Positions 1-6,556 of a DNA stretch of 7,342 bases are shown here, in pieces. Positions within the stretch are counted from its first letter, which is position 1. Every line of letters starts with the position of its first letter. The notes beneath the pieces were generated by a model. That model saw only the letters and a program-made list of their open reading frames with translations, did not search any database and was not told the DNA's origin. Origin of the DNA: Pseudomonadota bacterium (GTDB taxonomy: Bacteria; Pseudomonadota; Alphaproteobacteria; Rhizobiales; Hyphomicrobiaceae). The stretch spans positions 1 to 7,342 of the forward strand of contig JAEYYQ010000657.1 of the NCBI GenBank assembly GCA_023428365.1, in the 5' to 3' direction. The translations under genes were made by a program, and so were the position numbers.

Positions 1-76
1 GCGCTGAATTTACTTGCTATTTCGGCTGTTAATGAGGAAAGTTGTGAACTGACAATGGGTTGCCAATAACCGGGAC

Positions 77-127
77 ATCTGACTTTTAATCAGAGGGTCG
101 TTGGTTCGAACCCAACCGGGCTCACCA
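77..127 (+). other. 3' half of tRNA-Lys (anticodon TTT), probable island attachment site
   Basis: The sequence holds a complete anticodon arm (stem TCTGA/TCAGA at 78-82 and 90-94, loop CTTTTAA with TTT at 85-87), a variable segment, a perfect T arm (GTTGG/CCAAC around TTCGAAC, 100-116), the 3' acceptor strand CGGGCTC (117-123), discriminator A and encoded CCA (125-127). The matching 5' acceptor strand GAGCCCG and a D arm are absent from positions 1-76, so this is not a functional tRNA. Integrases of the tyrosine family commonly recombine at the 3' half of tRNA genes. They rebuild the tRNA at one end of the element and leave a 3' copy at the other. In this orientation the element that left the copy would lie to the left. 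A decayed tRNA gene is the alternative. Confidence 0.8.
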
Positions 128-186
128 TAGAATTCAAGGGGTTGGTGGATTTCTCAAAACGCCACGCCCATGAAAACGCCCATGAT

Positions 187-588
187 ATGGCGATTTCTCG
201 CGCCCTAAGCGCCGCTGTTGCCGGACTCTGCGGGCTGGTTGTCCTATTGGCGCTGGCAGTCGGACCCATCACCGTTGTCGACGGAGATACTGTCGACCGT
301 GGCGTCCTCCGATATCGACTGGTCGGTTTCGACGCTCCGGAGATTTGGCAAGCGCAGTGCCCGGAGGAACGAGCCAAAGGGCAACTAGTAGCCCGGCGTC
401 CCACGGAGCTCGTCGAGAAGGGCGCTGCGACCATCATCCCCGTTCAGTGGAAACCTGATCGCTATCGGCGTGTTATGGCCCGGCTCGAAGTAGATGGCCT
501 TGATGTCGGCAACATCCTGATTTCGGAAGGCCTGGCGCGGCCATATGATGGCCGAACCCGGCGCATTTCATGGTGCGCTGGCCCCTGA
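187..588 (+). CDS. Thermonuclease family (SNase-like) protein, exported or membrane-anchored
   Basis: This is a staphylococcal-nuclease-fold protein of 133 aa that would cleave phosphodiester bonds in DNA or RNA with Ca2+. A hydrophobic stretch (about residues 6-26) looks like a signal peptide or anchor and is followed directly by the nuclease domain. Residues matching the SNase active site are visible: the VDGDT motif (D32, D34), R44 and D49 in RLVGFDAPE, E52, and the DRYRR segment (R95 matching Arg87; the usual Gly before it is Arg). The C-terminal ISEGLARPYDG and WC motifs are common in the family. The first ATG in frame is at 187 and puts the hydrophobic segment at the N terminus. TTG 142 or GTG 145, behind AAGGGG at 136-141, would add about 15 residues. 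The gene sits just downstream of the tRNA-Lys fragment, on the same strand. Family confident, start uncertain. Confidence 0.85.
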   Translation: MAISRALSAAVAGLCGLVVLLALAVGPITVVDGDTVDRGVLRYRLVGFDAPEIWQAQCPEERAKGQLVARRPTELVEKGAATIIPVQWKPDRYRRVMARLEVDGLDVGNILISEGLARPYDGRTRRISWCAGP

Positions 589-818
589 CGTCACGTCACC
601 AGAAGGTCCTCTTAGCTTCCCCGATTCCACGATGTGCATGATCTCAGGCTCCGGCGTGCGCATCACCCTTGCCTAGTATTGACGTCCGATTGGAACGTGA
701 TTGATGGCGCGATCATGCTTGCAACCGCGTAACCGCGGCCATGTCCCTTCGATCCTTCGATAATGTCACCTCGTATCGGCCGCGCACCGTCCGGAATCGG
801 AGGCAGAGCGTCACGCCA

Positions 819-985
819 TCATATGTCGATCTGCACCACGATCTCGATTGCATCGTCGGCCTCGATGCCGAGATACCTCACCGTGCTCTCGATCTTGGAG
901 TGCCCGAAGCAGGAGCTAGACAGCGCGGAGATTGCCCATTCGCCGGATGGTTTCGTCTGCTTCGCCCCGCCGCATGTATCCCGGA
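819..985 (-). pseudogene. C-terminal remnant of a tyrosine recombinase (phage integrase family)
   Basis: The minus strand encodes the characteristic end of a tyrosine recombinase: GHSKIESTVRYLGIE (His and Tyr of the GH...Y active-site signature) followed by DDAIEI and a stop at 819-821. Just upstream, a second frame reads RRMGNLRAV, then a TAG where the family has Gln (QLLLGH), then LLL. An extra base is needed to pass into the GHSKIE frame. Farther upstream a degraded RR(T)K-like stretch is spread over two frames. So the gene has at least one nonsense change and one frameshift, and no catalytic core remains. These enzymes excise and integrate mobile DNA, and finding one within 900 bp of a tRNA 3' fragment fits an island end. 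The upstream limit is approximate. The rest of the 589-818 stretch shows no gene I can support. Confidence 0.75.
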
Positions 986-1066
986 GGGCACCTAGTGGTC
1001 TCCTGTCATGGGTCGGACATGCGGTACGGTTGTGGCTCATCAACATCAAACCGGAATCCACGCGCC

Positions 1067-1483
1067 ATGTCTCACACCATTGAACTGTTGCTGCGTCATC
1101 GGGCTGTTGCCGCCGTCGCGCGCGTCCTTCTTACTTTTCCATTCTGGGGAAGTGGACTGGCAAAGCTGATCGACTTTCAGGGCGGTGTCGCCGAAATGGC
1201 TCGCTTCGGCCTTGAGCCAGCTGTGGCGTTCAATATCGCGACAATCATCGTGCAGCTCGGTGGCTCGCTTCTCATCATTCAGAACCGTTACACATGGCTC
1301 GGGGCCGGTGCCCTTGGCATCTTCACCGCGCTCACCATCCCGATCGTTCACCACTTCCGGAGCATCACCGAGGAGCCGTTTCGCACCATCGCGTTCCACA
1401 CGGCGGCAGAGCATATCGGAATAATCGGCGCGCTGATTGTCGTTTCGATCCTGGCTGCACACCGCAACGGCAAGCAGGGCTGA
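1067..1483 (+). CDS. DoxX family membrane protein
   Basis: This 138-aa protein has about four hydrophobic segments (near residues 14-32, 53-72, 79-97 and 118-134), the size and layout of DoxX/DoxD-like inner-membrane proteins. The signature region FWGSGLAKLIDF followed by GGVAEMARFGLEP is typical: an early aromatic-Gly-Lys helix and then a short loop carrying a phenylalanine. DoxX proteins are linked in other bacteria to thiol or quinone redox and stress resistance, but the reaction of this one cannot be read from sequence. The ATG at 1067 is chosen because the protein then begins right before the first membrane segment, as in relatives. The open frame extends back to 932 without family-like residues. 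The Shine-Dalgarno is weak (GGAA about 10 bases upstream). It stands alone on the plus strand after the integrase remnant. Confidence 0.85.
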   Translation: MSHTIELLLRHRAVAAVARVLLTFPFWGSGLAKLIDFQGGVAEMARFGLEPAVAFNIATIIVQLGGSLLIIQNRYTWLGAGALGIFTALTIPIVHHFRSITEEPFRTIAFHTAAEHIGIIGALIVVSILAAHRNGKQG

Positions 1484-1613
1484 ATGCGGCCAGCAGACCG
1501 TCTTTGGATGTCGGGCTAAAGGAAGTGGCAAGACCAGGGCGATCAGCTGCGGCTTGGCGCCGTGAGGAAATGCCCACGTGTATTATGGTCGACGACGTGT
1601 CGCGACCGAAGCG

Positions 1614-2084
1614 CTAAGGATTATCCTCGTCCCATTGCTGCGCGAGCGTGTGTCCAAGGTGCGCGACCGTGCCCAGGATCCCTGATCCGTCGGTCTTCTC
1701 CGTCGTCGCGATCGCACCCGCCTTAAAGAGTTCGATGGTACCCATGCGCTTGTCACCTAAGGAGAAATCAAAGGAATCCGTCATAACAACCTGAATGAGC
1801 ACATGAGCCACACAAAGGCCGCGTGTCCGCATGACCGGAACATCGGCCCTGAGCAAAGGGAGCCGCGGTCCTTTGACAAATTGGATGTCAGTATCGAATT
1901 GCACGGCCTGGACAAGGCGACGCTCAATCGCCTCCCTGGTCAGCCCGCACTGTTTCGCGTCATCATCCAAGTCCCCGACTTCAACACGCATTTTGTTTAC
2001 CCCGCGCAACTCGTTTTGCGCATAGGCGCAAGTGGTGGCACCCAGCACGAGCGCGACATAGGAAGCGATCGTCCTGCGCAGCAT
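1614..2084 (-). CDS. Exported hypothetical protein
   Basis: A 156-aa protein with a clear Sec-type signal peptide: MLRR, a hydrophobic core of about 14 residues, then a likely cut after TCAYA near residue 22. The mature part is soluble and mixed in charge, with two cysteines (near 47 and 90) that might form a disulfide. I recognise no domain, although proteins of this style occur in Bradyrhizobium. The start ATG is supported by GAGGA about 8 bases upstream. It is transcribed leftward, convergent with the DoxX gene and divergent from the response regulator that begins at 2376. The 291-bp divergent region in between shows no recognisable regulatory motif. Confidence 0.75.
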   Translation of the reverse strand: MLRRTIASYVALVLGATTCAYAQNELRGVNKMRVEVGDLDDDAKQCGLTREAIERRLVQAVQFDTDIQFVKGPRLPLLRADVPVMRTRGLCVAHVLIQVVMTDSFDFSLGDKRMGTIELFKAGAIATTEKTDGSGILGTVAHLGHTLAQQWDEDNP

Positions 2085-2375
2085 TTATTTTTCCTCGATC
2101 AAGCGGCGGCCGAAACGCAGATTATGTGAACGTTGTCGATCCGTTAACAGGCGTGCGCATCCGCAACATGGGCGCGGCCGAGTGTAATCTTCAGCCGGCA
2201 AATGAAACCTTTCTGCTATCGCTCAGTTTGCAAGTAATGGCGTAGTGACCCCTCCGCCTTCGCTCTGCGGATAGGGCCTCAGCAGTCGGCTGATATTGTG
2301 CTGCGTCCTTGGCATCAGCCGACGTACGGGAGCAAATCGCTCTCCGTTCCGCGCTAGCAACGCCGGAACACCATC

Positions 2376-2804
2376 ATGATCAAAGAGAGAGTTTTTAAGG
2401 GCAAGTTGGCCCCGGAAACTATTGCGTCTTCAGCCCCCTCTGTACTGCTCGACGGCAAGCGTATTCTCATTCTAGAAAACGAACCTCTGATTGCAATGGA
2501 CCTGGGTGACATCCTGGTTGATGCGGGGGCTTCCGTCGAGATAACCGCGAAGCCTGTGGAAGCGCTCATGGTTCTTGAGCACTGCACGCCAAGCGCAGCC
2601 ATCCTAGACGTCAATCTTCAGGATGGCGCCTGCGAGGTTATCTGTCGTCGCCTCATAAGATCCCAAGTGCCATTCGCCTTCTACACTGGTTTCGACAGGC
2701 CCGACGCGTGGCCCGAAGCTTCAACGCTCATAAAACCCGCCACGCGCGATGATGTGATCGAGTGCGCGCGATGGCTCTGTGCATTGAGCACAAAATACAA
2801 CTAA
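2376..2804 (+). CDS. Single-domain response regulator (receiver only)
   Basis: A 142-aa CheY-like receiver with no output domain, so it probably works by phosphorylation-dependent protein contact or as a phosphate sink. After a roughly 28-residue N-terminal tail the domain begins at RILILENEPLIAMDL. The phosphoacceptor is D78 in AAILDVNL, the switch Thr is T104 in FAFYTGF, and the conserved Lys is K120 in TLIKPAT. One acidic-pocket position is unusual: the residue matching CheY Asp13 is Asn35 (E34-N35-E36), which may weaken Mg2+ binding. The C-terminal half (CRRL, PFAFYTG, KPA, CARWLC) closely resembles the receiver at 5279-5644, so the two look like paralogues. No histidine kinase is next to it. 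An imperfect inverted repeat (CCGAGGA/TCCTCGG, 2823-2856) follows the gene but lacks a T tract. Confidence 0.88.
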   Translation: MIKERVFKGKLAPETIASSAPSVLLDGKRILILENEPLIAMDLGDILVDAGASVEITAKPVEALMVLEHCTPSAAILDVNLQDGACEVICRRLIRSQVPFAFYTGFDRPDAWPEASTLIKPATRDDVIECARWLCALSTKYN

Positions 2805-2922
2805 GCATGACAAGGCTGCCTTCCGAGGATGGGATATTGGTCGGATTCTTCCTCGGGGGACATGACGCGGTGAGCAGCACGCGGACTAGCCCTAGATTCG
2901 GTGCGTCGATTGTCTTAAAATT

Positions 2923-3355
2923 CTAACGATCTCCCGCGTTATCCGGTGTCAAAATTGCCAGCTCTTGGCTATGCGCTATTTGGCATTCCGGAATGCAACT
3001 CGTTCCCAATATCCGATTGAGCAGCGTGCTCATAATGACCTCGGGATGAATTGCCTTAGAGAACGCAGGGGCATCGCAATGGCGCGAGGCATGCACTGAG
3101 GCCAAGTCGAACGTATCGAAAAGGAAAGGTATGTTTCCCGCGCGCAAGGCATCGGCTATGACCAAGCTGTTTTCGGTTCCAAGTCTGTAGCCGAGGATAG
3201 CCGCACAAATTTTCCTGGAGCATAAAAAGGTTCAACGCTTCCTTGGGATGGATGACTGGGCCGATGATCTTGAGACCCACCTCGTTCAGATGCTCGATCA
3301 GATCGAGAGCGAGGATAGGGTCATCTTCTGCGACCAACACGCTACAAGTAGACAT
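2923..3355 (-). pseudogene. Frameshifted single-domain response regulator, phosphoacceptor Asp lost
   Basis: Two overlapping minus-strand frames together make one receiver. The first runs from the ATG at 3353-3355 (MSTCSVLVAEDDPILALDL, intact acidic pair) to ENL near 3203. The second, one base out of register, continues AAILGYRLGTENS and then IPFLFDTFD and FSKAIHP to the stop at 2923-2925. The span of 433 bases equals 144 codons plus one base, consistent with a single-base insertion near 3195-3205. In AAILGYRL the family phosphoacceptor Asp is replaced by Gly (GGC for GAC). The conserved Lys (SKAI) is still there and the Thr region is altered. A frameshift together with loss of the key residue argues for real decay and not only a sequencing error. 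It is convergent with the intact regulator at 2376. Confidence 0.8.
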
Positions 3356-3433
3356 CCGCCCGCGCCTTGACATCGACAAAGCGCGTAAAGGTGCACCAGC
3401 GAAATGGGAGTTCAAGCTAAATCTGGAACACGT

Positions 3434-3646
3434 TCAGGTATCACTTGTTGTGAGCTGCGGAGCGCGCGGCTGCTCTCCTTGTGACAATCGCGCCTCTACA
3501 GGCCGCCATTCATGATCAATCCCACAATATGGGCAGCGAGCGGTCATTGGCCTGTCTGGCAAACTGTTAAAGCTGGCTTCGTCTGTCTCGACCCCGAGGG
3601 TGTATTCAATGCCAGTCGTGGGACAACGCAGAACAATCGCTTTCAC
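3434..3646 (-). CDS. Small zinc-ribbon-like hypothetical protein
   Basis: A 70-aa protein with CPTTG (C8) near the N terminus and CPYCGIDHEW (C38, C41, H45) after a spacer of about 30 residues. This layout resembles a single zinc ribbon: C8, C38 and C41 with H45 or another residue as ligands. Small proteins of this kind are common and uncharacterised in Bradyrhizobium and relatives; no function can be assigned. The GTG start (3644-3646) is chosen because AGAGGA lies about 4-5 bases upstream, and no ATG in this frame would keep the CPTTG motif. It lies upstream of, and in the same direction as, the broken receiver gene. The 3647-3860 interval behind it shows no gene I can support. Confidence 0.7.
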   Translation of the reverse strand: MKAIVLRCPTTGIEYTLGVETDEASFNSLPDRPMTARCPYCGIDHEWRPVEARLSQGEQPRAPQLTTSDT

Positions 3647-3860
3647 GGCGTCCTCTGATGCTAATATATCAGATGGATAGACCTTAGAATTTTAGCGTCG
3701 CTCTTACGACTGTGCTGCGTGCATACCTGAGACGCGCAGTGAGCGTCCGAGCGGATTAAAGAGGGCACTTCGGATGCGTGCTAAGGGGCGCTTCAACCAC
3801 GTTCGACAATCGACGCGCGATCAGGCAACTCACGCTCGGCGTAAATGGGATCTGGCTCAT

Positions 3861-4037
3861 TCAAAATAGCAACAGCACGAGCTTCGCCAGCATAAACCCT
3901 GCTATGGCGCCAGGAATCAACGCAGCGACAATCCTTATTATTCGATCTGCGTTGTCCGGCTCTTTCGACAGATGATCTTCGGGATTGTCGTCGGTACGTT
4001 TCGGGCCGTGCTCTGGGGCCTGATTCATCGGGGCCAT
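3861..4037 (-). CDS. Small hypothetical protein with C-terminal membrane segment
   Basis: From the ATG at 4035-4037 this encodes 58 aa: a hydrophilic, Pro/Glu/Asp-rich N-terminal half (MAPMNQAPEHGPKR and so on) and one hydrophobic C-terminal helix rich in Ala, Ile and Leu, ending VLLLF. That pattern suggests a tail-anchored inner-membrane peptide. Two other starts are possible: ATG at 4026-4028 (MNQAPEHG) or an upstream ATG near 4106. GGAG lies about 11 bases before the chosen start, a somewhat long spacing. I recognise no family. Being a short unrecognised frame, it could still be spurious. Confidence 0.45.
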   Translation of the reverse strand: MAPMNQAPEHGPKRTDDNPEDHLSKEPDNADRIIRIVAALIPGAIAGFMLAKLVLLLF

Positions 4038-4229
4038 AGGCGTGCGTGCTCCGCGTGGCGGCCCGACCATCGCACGACCTGTCTCGCTGCCCGACGCAGC
4101 TAACACCCGGCGCCATTGTTAGACCCGAGTCGCGTGGAATGGCAACAGCCCCTCCAGCTTGGAAACGGCCGCGATCATCGCTAATAACATCGTACTCACC
4201 GAGCCTGGCGGTTCACGGAAGGAACTTTC

Positions 4230-4577
4230 ATGATGCGCGACTACCGAACGCTGCTGTTGGCGGCTGCCAGCGCCGCTACGCTGGTCAATCAACCGGCCCA
4301 CGCGGCGTCCAGTTGCAAATTTGAGAACCCGAGCAAAGACGTCTCCGTACAGGGGACTGTTCGTTACGTCGACGCGGCCAACACCGTCGTTGCCTCTTCT
4401 GGATACCCCAGAGTTGTCGCCATCAATGACAGCAAGCGCGGCTGTATTGCACACGTGCAGGCAAAGCGTGTCGCCGGATGCGCAGCGGGGAAGACGGCGT
4501 CGGCTAACGGCGCCACGTTCGTTATCCCGTTCACGCCGGTTGTTCTGCTTGGCGCGGACAGCGTCGAGTGCCGCTAG
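4230..4577 (+). CDS. Small exported four-cysteine hypothetical protein
   Basis: A 115-aa protein with a good Sec signal peptide: MMRDYR, a hydrophobic Ala/Leu core, and a likely cut after QPAHA (about residue 25). The mature part of about 90 residues has four cysteines (C29, C72, C84, C114), enough for two disulfides in the periplasm or outside the cell. I recognise no domain. The start is well supported by AAGGA six bases before the ATG at 4230. A second ATG follows at once at 4233. No codirectional neighbour is within reach, so it is probably monocistronic. Confidence 0.72.
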   Translation: MMRDYRTLLLAAASAATLVNQPAHAASSCKFENPSKDVSVQGTVRYVDAANTVVASSGYPRVVAINDSKRGCIAHVQAKRVAGCAAGKTASANGATFVIPFTPVVLLGADSVECR

Positions 4578-4736
4578 CGAAGGCACCCTCAATCAATTGA
4601 GCGGCCTTATTCACCTACAGCCGTGCTCAAGCTGGTCCGGTCTGCGCTGCCCCTCTCCAATCTTGTCCGGGCACCGCGCAAACTCGACACGGAAATCGTC
4701 GTCGTGAACGGCTTGAGCAGTGGCCGGGGACGCCCC

Positions 4737-4949
4737 CTAGCGTCGTTTGTGGAACCAGATCAGCCGCTCATCAGGCGAGTCGCGGGCAATACAGCCGTGG
4801 GCGGCGCCAAAGCTCTCAACGGCGGAATGGGCTTTGCGATGAGGCAGGCCGGGTGGCCAGAGCTTGTTGATATCGTCGTAATGGACGGGGAGATAGTGAC
4901 CGGGAGCCAGAGTTTCGATCTGATCTTTTAGCGTTGGCTTCGAAAGCAT
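4737..4949 (-). CDS. Conserved-looking 70-aa hypothetical protein
   Basis: The 70-aa product is hydrophilic, with no signal peptide or membrane segment. It contains the aromatic and acidic stretch GHYLPVHYDDINKLWPPG and ends ERLIWFHKRR. Such small proteins occur in Bradyrhizobium to my recollection, but no function is known to me. The ATG at 4947-4949 is favoured over the upstream ATG at 5003 because AAAGGA stands just before it. The gene is codirectional with the response regulator and Crp/Fnr genes to its right and is separated from them by the broken coiled-coil gene. The 4578-4736 interval to its left shows no gene. Confidence 0.62.
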   Translation of the reverse strand: MLSKPTLKDQIETLAPGHYLPVHYDDINKLWPPGLPHRKAHSAVESFGAAHGCIARDSPDERLIWFHKRR

Positions 4950-5075
4950 CGTTCCTTTCACCCTTGTTGAGAGATTTGTTGTATTGCGCGGCAGGAAACG
5001 CATCAGCGGCGATTTGGTTCACAGCTCCTCAACATCCAACTGTAAATTGCCGTCAGCGCGAATCTGGACTTGGCT

Positions 5076-5247
5076 CTAGTGCATGTTACTTCGCATCGCC
5101 GCGCCGACACGTAGCTCACGCGCGACGTGCGCAAGGTCGTCTTCAACAAGGGAGCATATTTCTCGCGCAGCCTCTCGAACTCCTTCTGAACAGTCTCGAG
5201 CTCGTCATCAAGACAGCTCTCGCGTTCGGTTTTTTTGCGGTGATCAT
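5076..5247 (-). pseudogene. Small charged coiled-coil gene, split over three frames
   Basis: Joining three minus-strand frames gives a sensible 57-aa protein. ATG at 5245-5247 starts MITAKK. After a run of seven A (5230-5236 on the plus strand) the next frame reads TERESCLDDELETVQ and then KEFERLREKYAP. After CCC (5150-5152) a third frame reads LVEDDLAHVARELRVGAAM and RSNMH to a TAG at 5076-5078. The length (172 bases) matches 58 codons minus two bases, so one A and one C would have been lost. AGGA lies 8 bases before the ATG. The middle part has the heptad-like charged pattern of a coiled coil. As written it cannot make the full protein. It lies 31 bases behind the response regulator stop. 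It could be a true pseudogene or two homopolymer sequencing errors. I recognise no family. Confidence 0.5.
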
Positions 5248-5278
5248 GTGCGAAATCCTGGTCCAGAGTTTGCAGACT

Positions 5279-5644
5279 TTATTCGACTGGCACGGCATGG
5301 CAGAGCCGCTTTGCACAGGAAAGGATCTGATCGTAGCTGGCAGGTTTTTCGATCAGCGGTGCGAAAGGCCAATGTTCCGGTTTCGCACCGTAGCCGGTAT
5401 AGAACGCAAACGGAATCATCGCCAATGACAGCCGCCGGCAGATAGATTCAGAACTTTCCCCCCTGAGGTCTACATCGACAATTGCCGCATGGGGACCTCG
5501 GTTCGTTATGGCAGCCACCGCTTCTACTGCGCACGATGCGAGAATTACGGACGCACCCCGTTCGTCCAATAATGTGGCCAAGTCCCACGCTATGATGGCA
5601 TCGTCTTCGACCACTAAGATCTGTTTCCCTTCGAAGTCACGCAT
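5279..5644 (-). CDS. Single-domain response regulator (receiver only)
   Basis: A 121-aa stand-alone receiver with every key residue in place: acidic pocket E13-D14 (QILVVEDDAIIAWDL), phosphoacceptor D57 (AAIVDVDLRGES), switch Thr T83 (FAFYTGYG) and Lys K100 (LIEKPAS). There is no DNA-binding or enzymatic output domain, so it probably acts by protein contact or as a phosphate-relay intermediate. The start is set by a near-perfect AGGAGG four bases before the ATG at 5642-5644; the longer frame beginning at 5692 would run through that site. Its C-terminal half matches the plus-strand regulator at 2376, pointing to duplication. The Crp/Fnr gene ends 83 bases upstream on the same strand with no visible terminator between them, so cotranscription is possible. 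No kinase is nearby. Confidence 0.92.
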   Translation of the reverse strand: MRDFEGKQILVVEDDAIIAWDLATLLDERGASVILASCAVEAVAAITNRGPHAAIVDVDLRGESSESICRRLSLAMIPFAFYTGYGAKPEHWPFAPLIEKPASYDQILSCAKRLCHAVPVE

Positions 5645-5648
5645 ACCA

Positions 5649-5654
5649 CCTCCT
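5649..5654 (-). promoter_or_regulatory. Strong Shine-Dalgarno AGGAGG
   Basis: On the minus strand AGGAGG is followed by TGGT and then ATG. This fixes the start of the receiver gene at 5644 over the upstream in-frame start at 5692. Confidence 0.8.
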
Positions 5655-5727
5655 ACACGCCCACTGAAGAAGGTAAGAGACGGCAAACTCAATGCAAACC
5701 AAATGTCAGTACTAAATCAGACAATTA

Positions 5728-6384
5728 CTACTGCGGATTATAAGCACCATTGGATAATTCGATTAGTCCATTTCGATCCATTACGGTGACGATCCCTCTT
5801 CGAGTGGACACCCAGCCGCCGCGCTCGAGTTCCTGAAGGGCGAGGGTCACTCCCGGCCTCGCCGTGCCAAGCATCACACCAAGGAACTCGTGGGTCAGCT
5901 GCAGGTTAGGTGAATCAAGGCGATCCTGCGCCATGAGAAGCCATCTCGCGAGCCGCTCCTCAAGCTTGTGGCGATTGTTGGCGATTGCGGTTTCAGTGAC
6001 CTGTCGCAGAAATGAATGCACATAATCGAGCATTGCGCAGTGCAATGAGAAGCTGCTCTCGATCGCAAAGCGCACATGTCTAACATCGATACGATGCGCT
6101 GCTCCGACAGCTTGCACAAACGTGTCATGGGTCGGGCGCGCATCGCTGCCGAGAACAACAGCAAGTCCGGTGAAACCTTCCTTTCCTATAATTCCGACTT
6201 CCGCGGCACGATCACCGCCTGAGACGACAGAGGCAATTCCACTTTCAAGGAAATGGATGAATTCAGTGGGTCGATTACGCCGCTCGATGCACATCCGCAG
6301 CGGCAGCTCGACCGGAACCAAGTTTGGCGCCAACCGCTCGTAATCTGCCGGCGAGAGCGCTGCCAAGATCCTATTTGCGGGCAC
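5728..6384 (-). CDS. Crp/Fnr family transcriptional regulator
   Basis: This is a cytoplasmic DNA-binding regulator with an N-terminal cNMP-like sensory beta barrel (about residues 5-120; NRILAALSPADYERLAP, then LPLRMCIE, FIHFLESGIASVV and EVGIIGKEGFTGL), a dimerisation helix, the EERLARWLLMAQDR stretch and a C-terminal winged HTH (about 163-200: LTHEFLGVMLGTARPGVT, then RRGIVTV). I see no FNR-type cysteine cluster, so an iron-sulphur oxygen sensor is unlikely; the ligand is unknown. The frame is open back to 6564, but relatives begin just before NRIL. I therefore take the GTG at 6382-6384 (218 aa; AGAAGG about 11 bases upstream). ATG 6468 is the alternative. A possible EcfG-type promoter overlaps the 6564 start. 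The receiver gene follows 83 bases downstream. Confidence 0.85.
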   Translation of the reverse strand: MPANRILAALSPADYERLAPNLVPVELPLRMCIERRNRPTEFIHFLESGIASVVSGGDRAAEVGIIGKEGFTGLAVVLGSDARPTHDTFVQAVGAAHRIDVRHVRFAIESSFSLHCAMLDYVHSFLRQVTETAIANNRHKLEERLARWLLMAQDRLDSPNLQLTHEFLGVMLGTARPGVTLALQELERGGWVSTRRGIVTVMDRNGLIELSNGAYNPQ

Positions 6385-6556
6385 AGCGAAAACCGCCTTC
6401 TGGCGCAGCAAGCGCCGAAAGCCAAAGAGACACGAAGAAAGTGGGTCGCTCAGCTCGCCGACGGGCATACCATGAGGCGCAGCGAAAAATTGCCGGCCGA
6501 CTGTTGGGTGCTTTACCGCTCTGCGAAGGCGGAAAGCCGCTGCGACGGTTAACACC

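Noticed and set aside
586..598. Palindrome-like TGACGTCACGTCA at the end of the nuclease gene
   Set aside because: It overlaps the stop codon, has no second copy that I noticed and is followed by no nearby gene start.
741..1061. Plus-strand open frames over the integrase remnant
   Set aside because: They are antisense to the recognisable recombinase tail, have no ribosome sites and give unfamiliar, compositionally odd products.
1571..1618. A 15-codon open frame (MPTCIMVDD...) with GAGG before it
   Set aside because: Too short and without recognisable features; likely chance.
2364..2390. GGAAC just before the plus-strand receiver start as an EcfG promoter
   Set aside because: No CGTT-like element lies 16-17 bases downstream, and the site overlaps the ribosome-binding region and start codon.
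2823..2856. Inverted repeat CCGAGGA/TCCTCGG after the plus-strand receiver gene, considered as a terminator
   Set aside because: The loop is about 20 bases and no T tract follows on either strand, so it is not a convincing Rho-independent terminator.
3793..3860. Minus-strand reading ILNEPDPIYAERELPD beyond the small membrane protein, in another frame
   Set aside because: It looks somewhat protein-like, but it has no supported start and the rest of that frame is low-complexity Arg/Ser-rich text, as expected from a shadow frame.
4623..4931. A 102-aa plus-strand frame opposite the 70-aa hypothetical
   Set aside because: The minus-strand gene has an AAAGGA ribosome site and a coherent protein; the plus-strand frame looks like its shadow.
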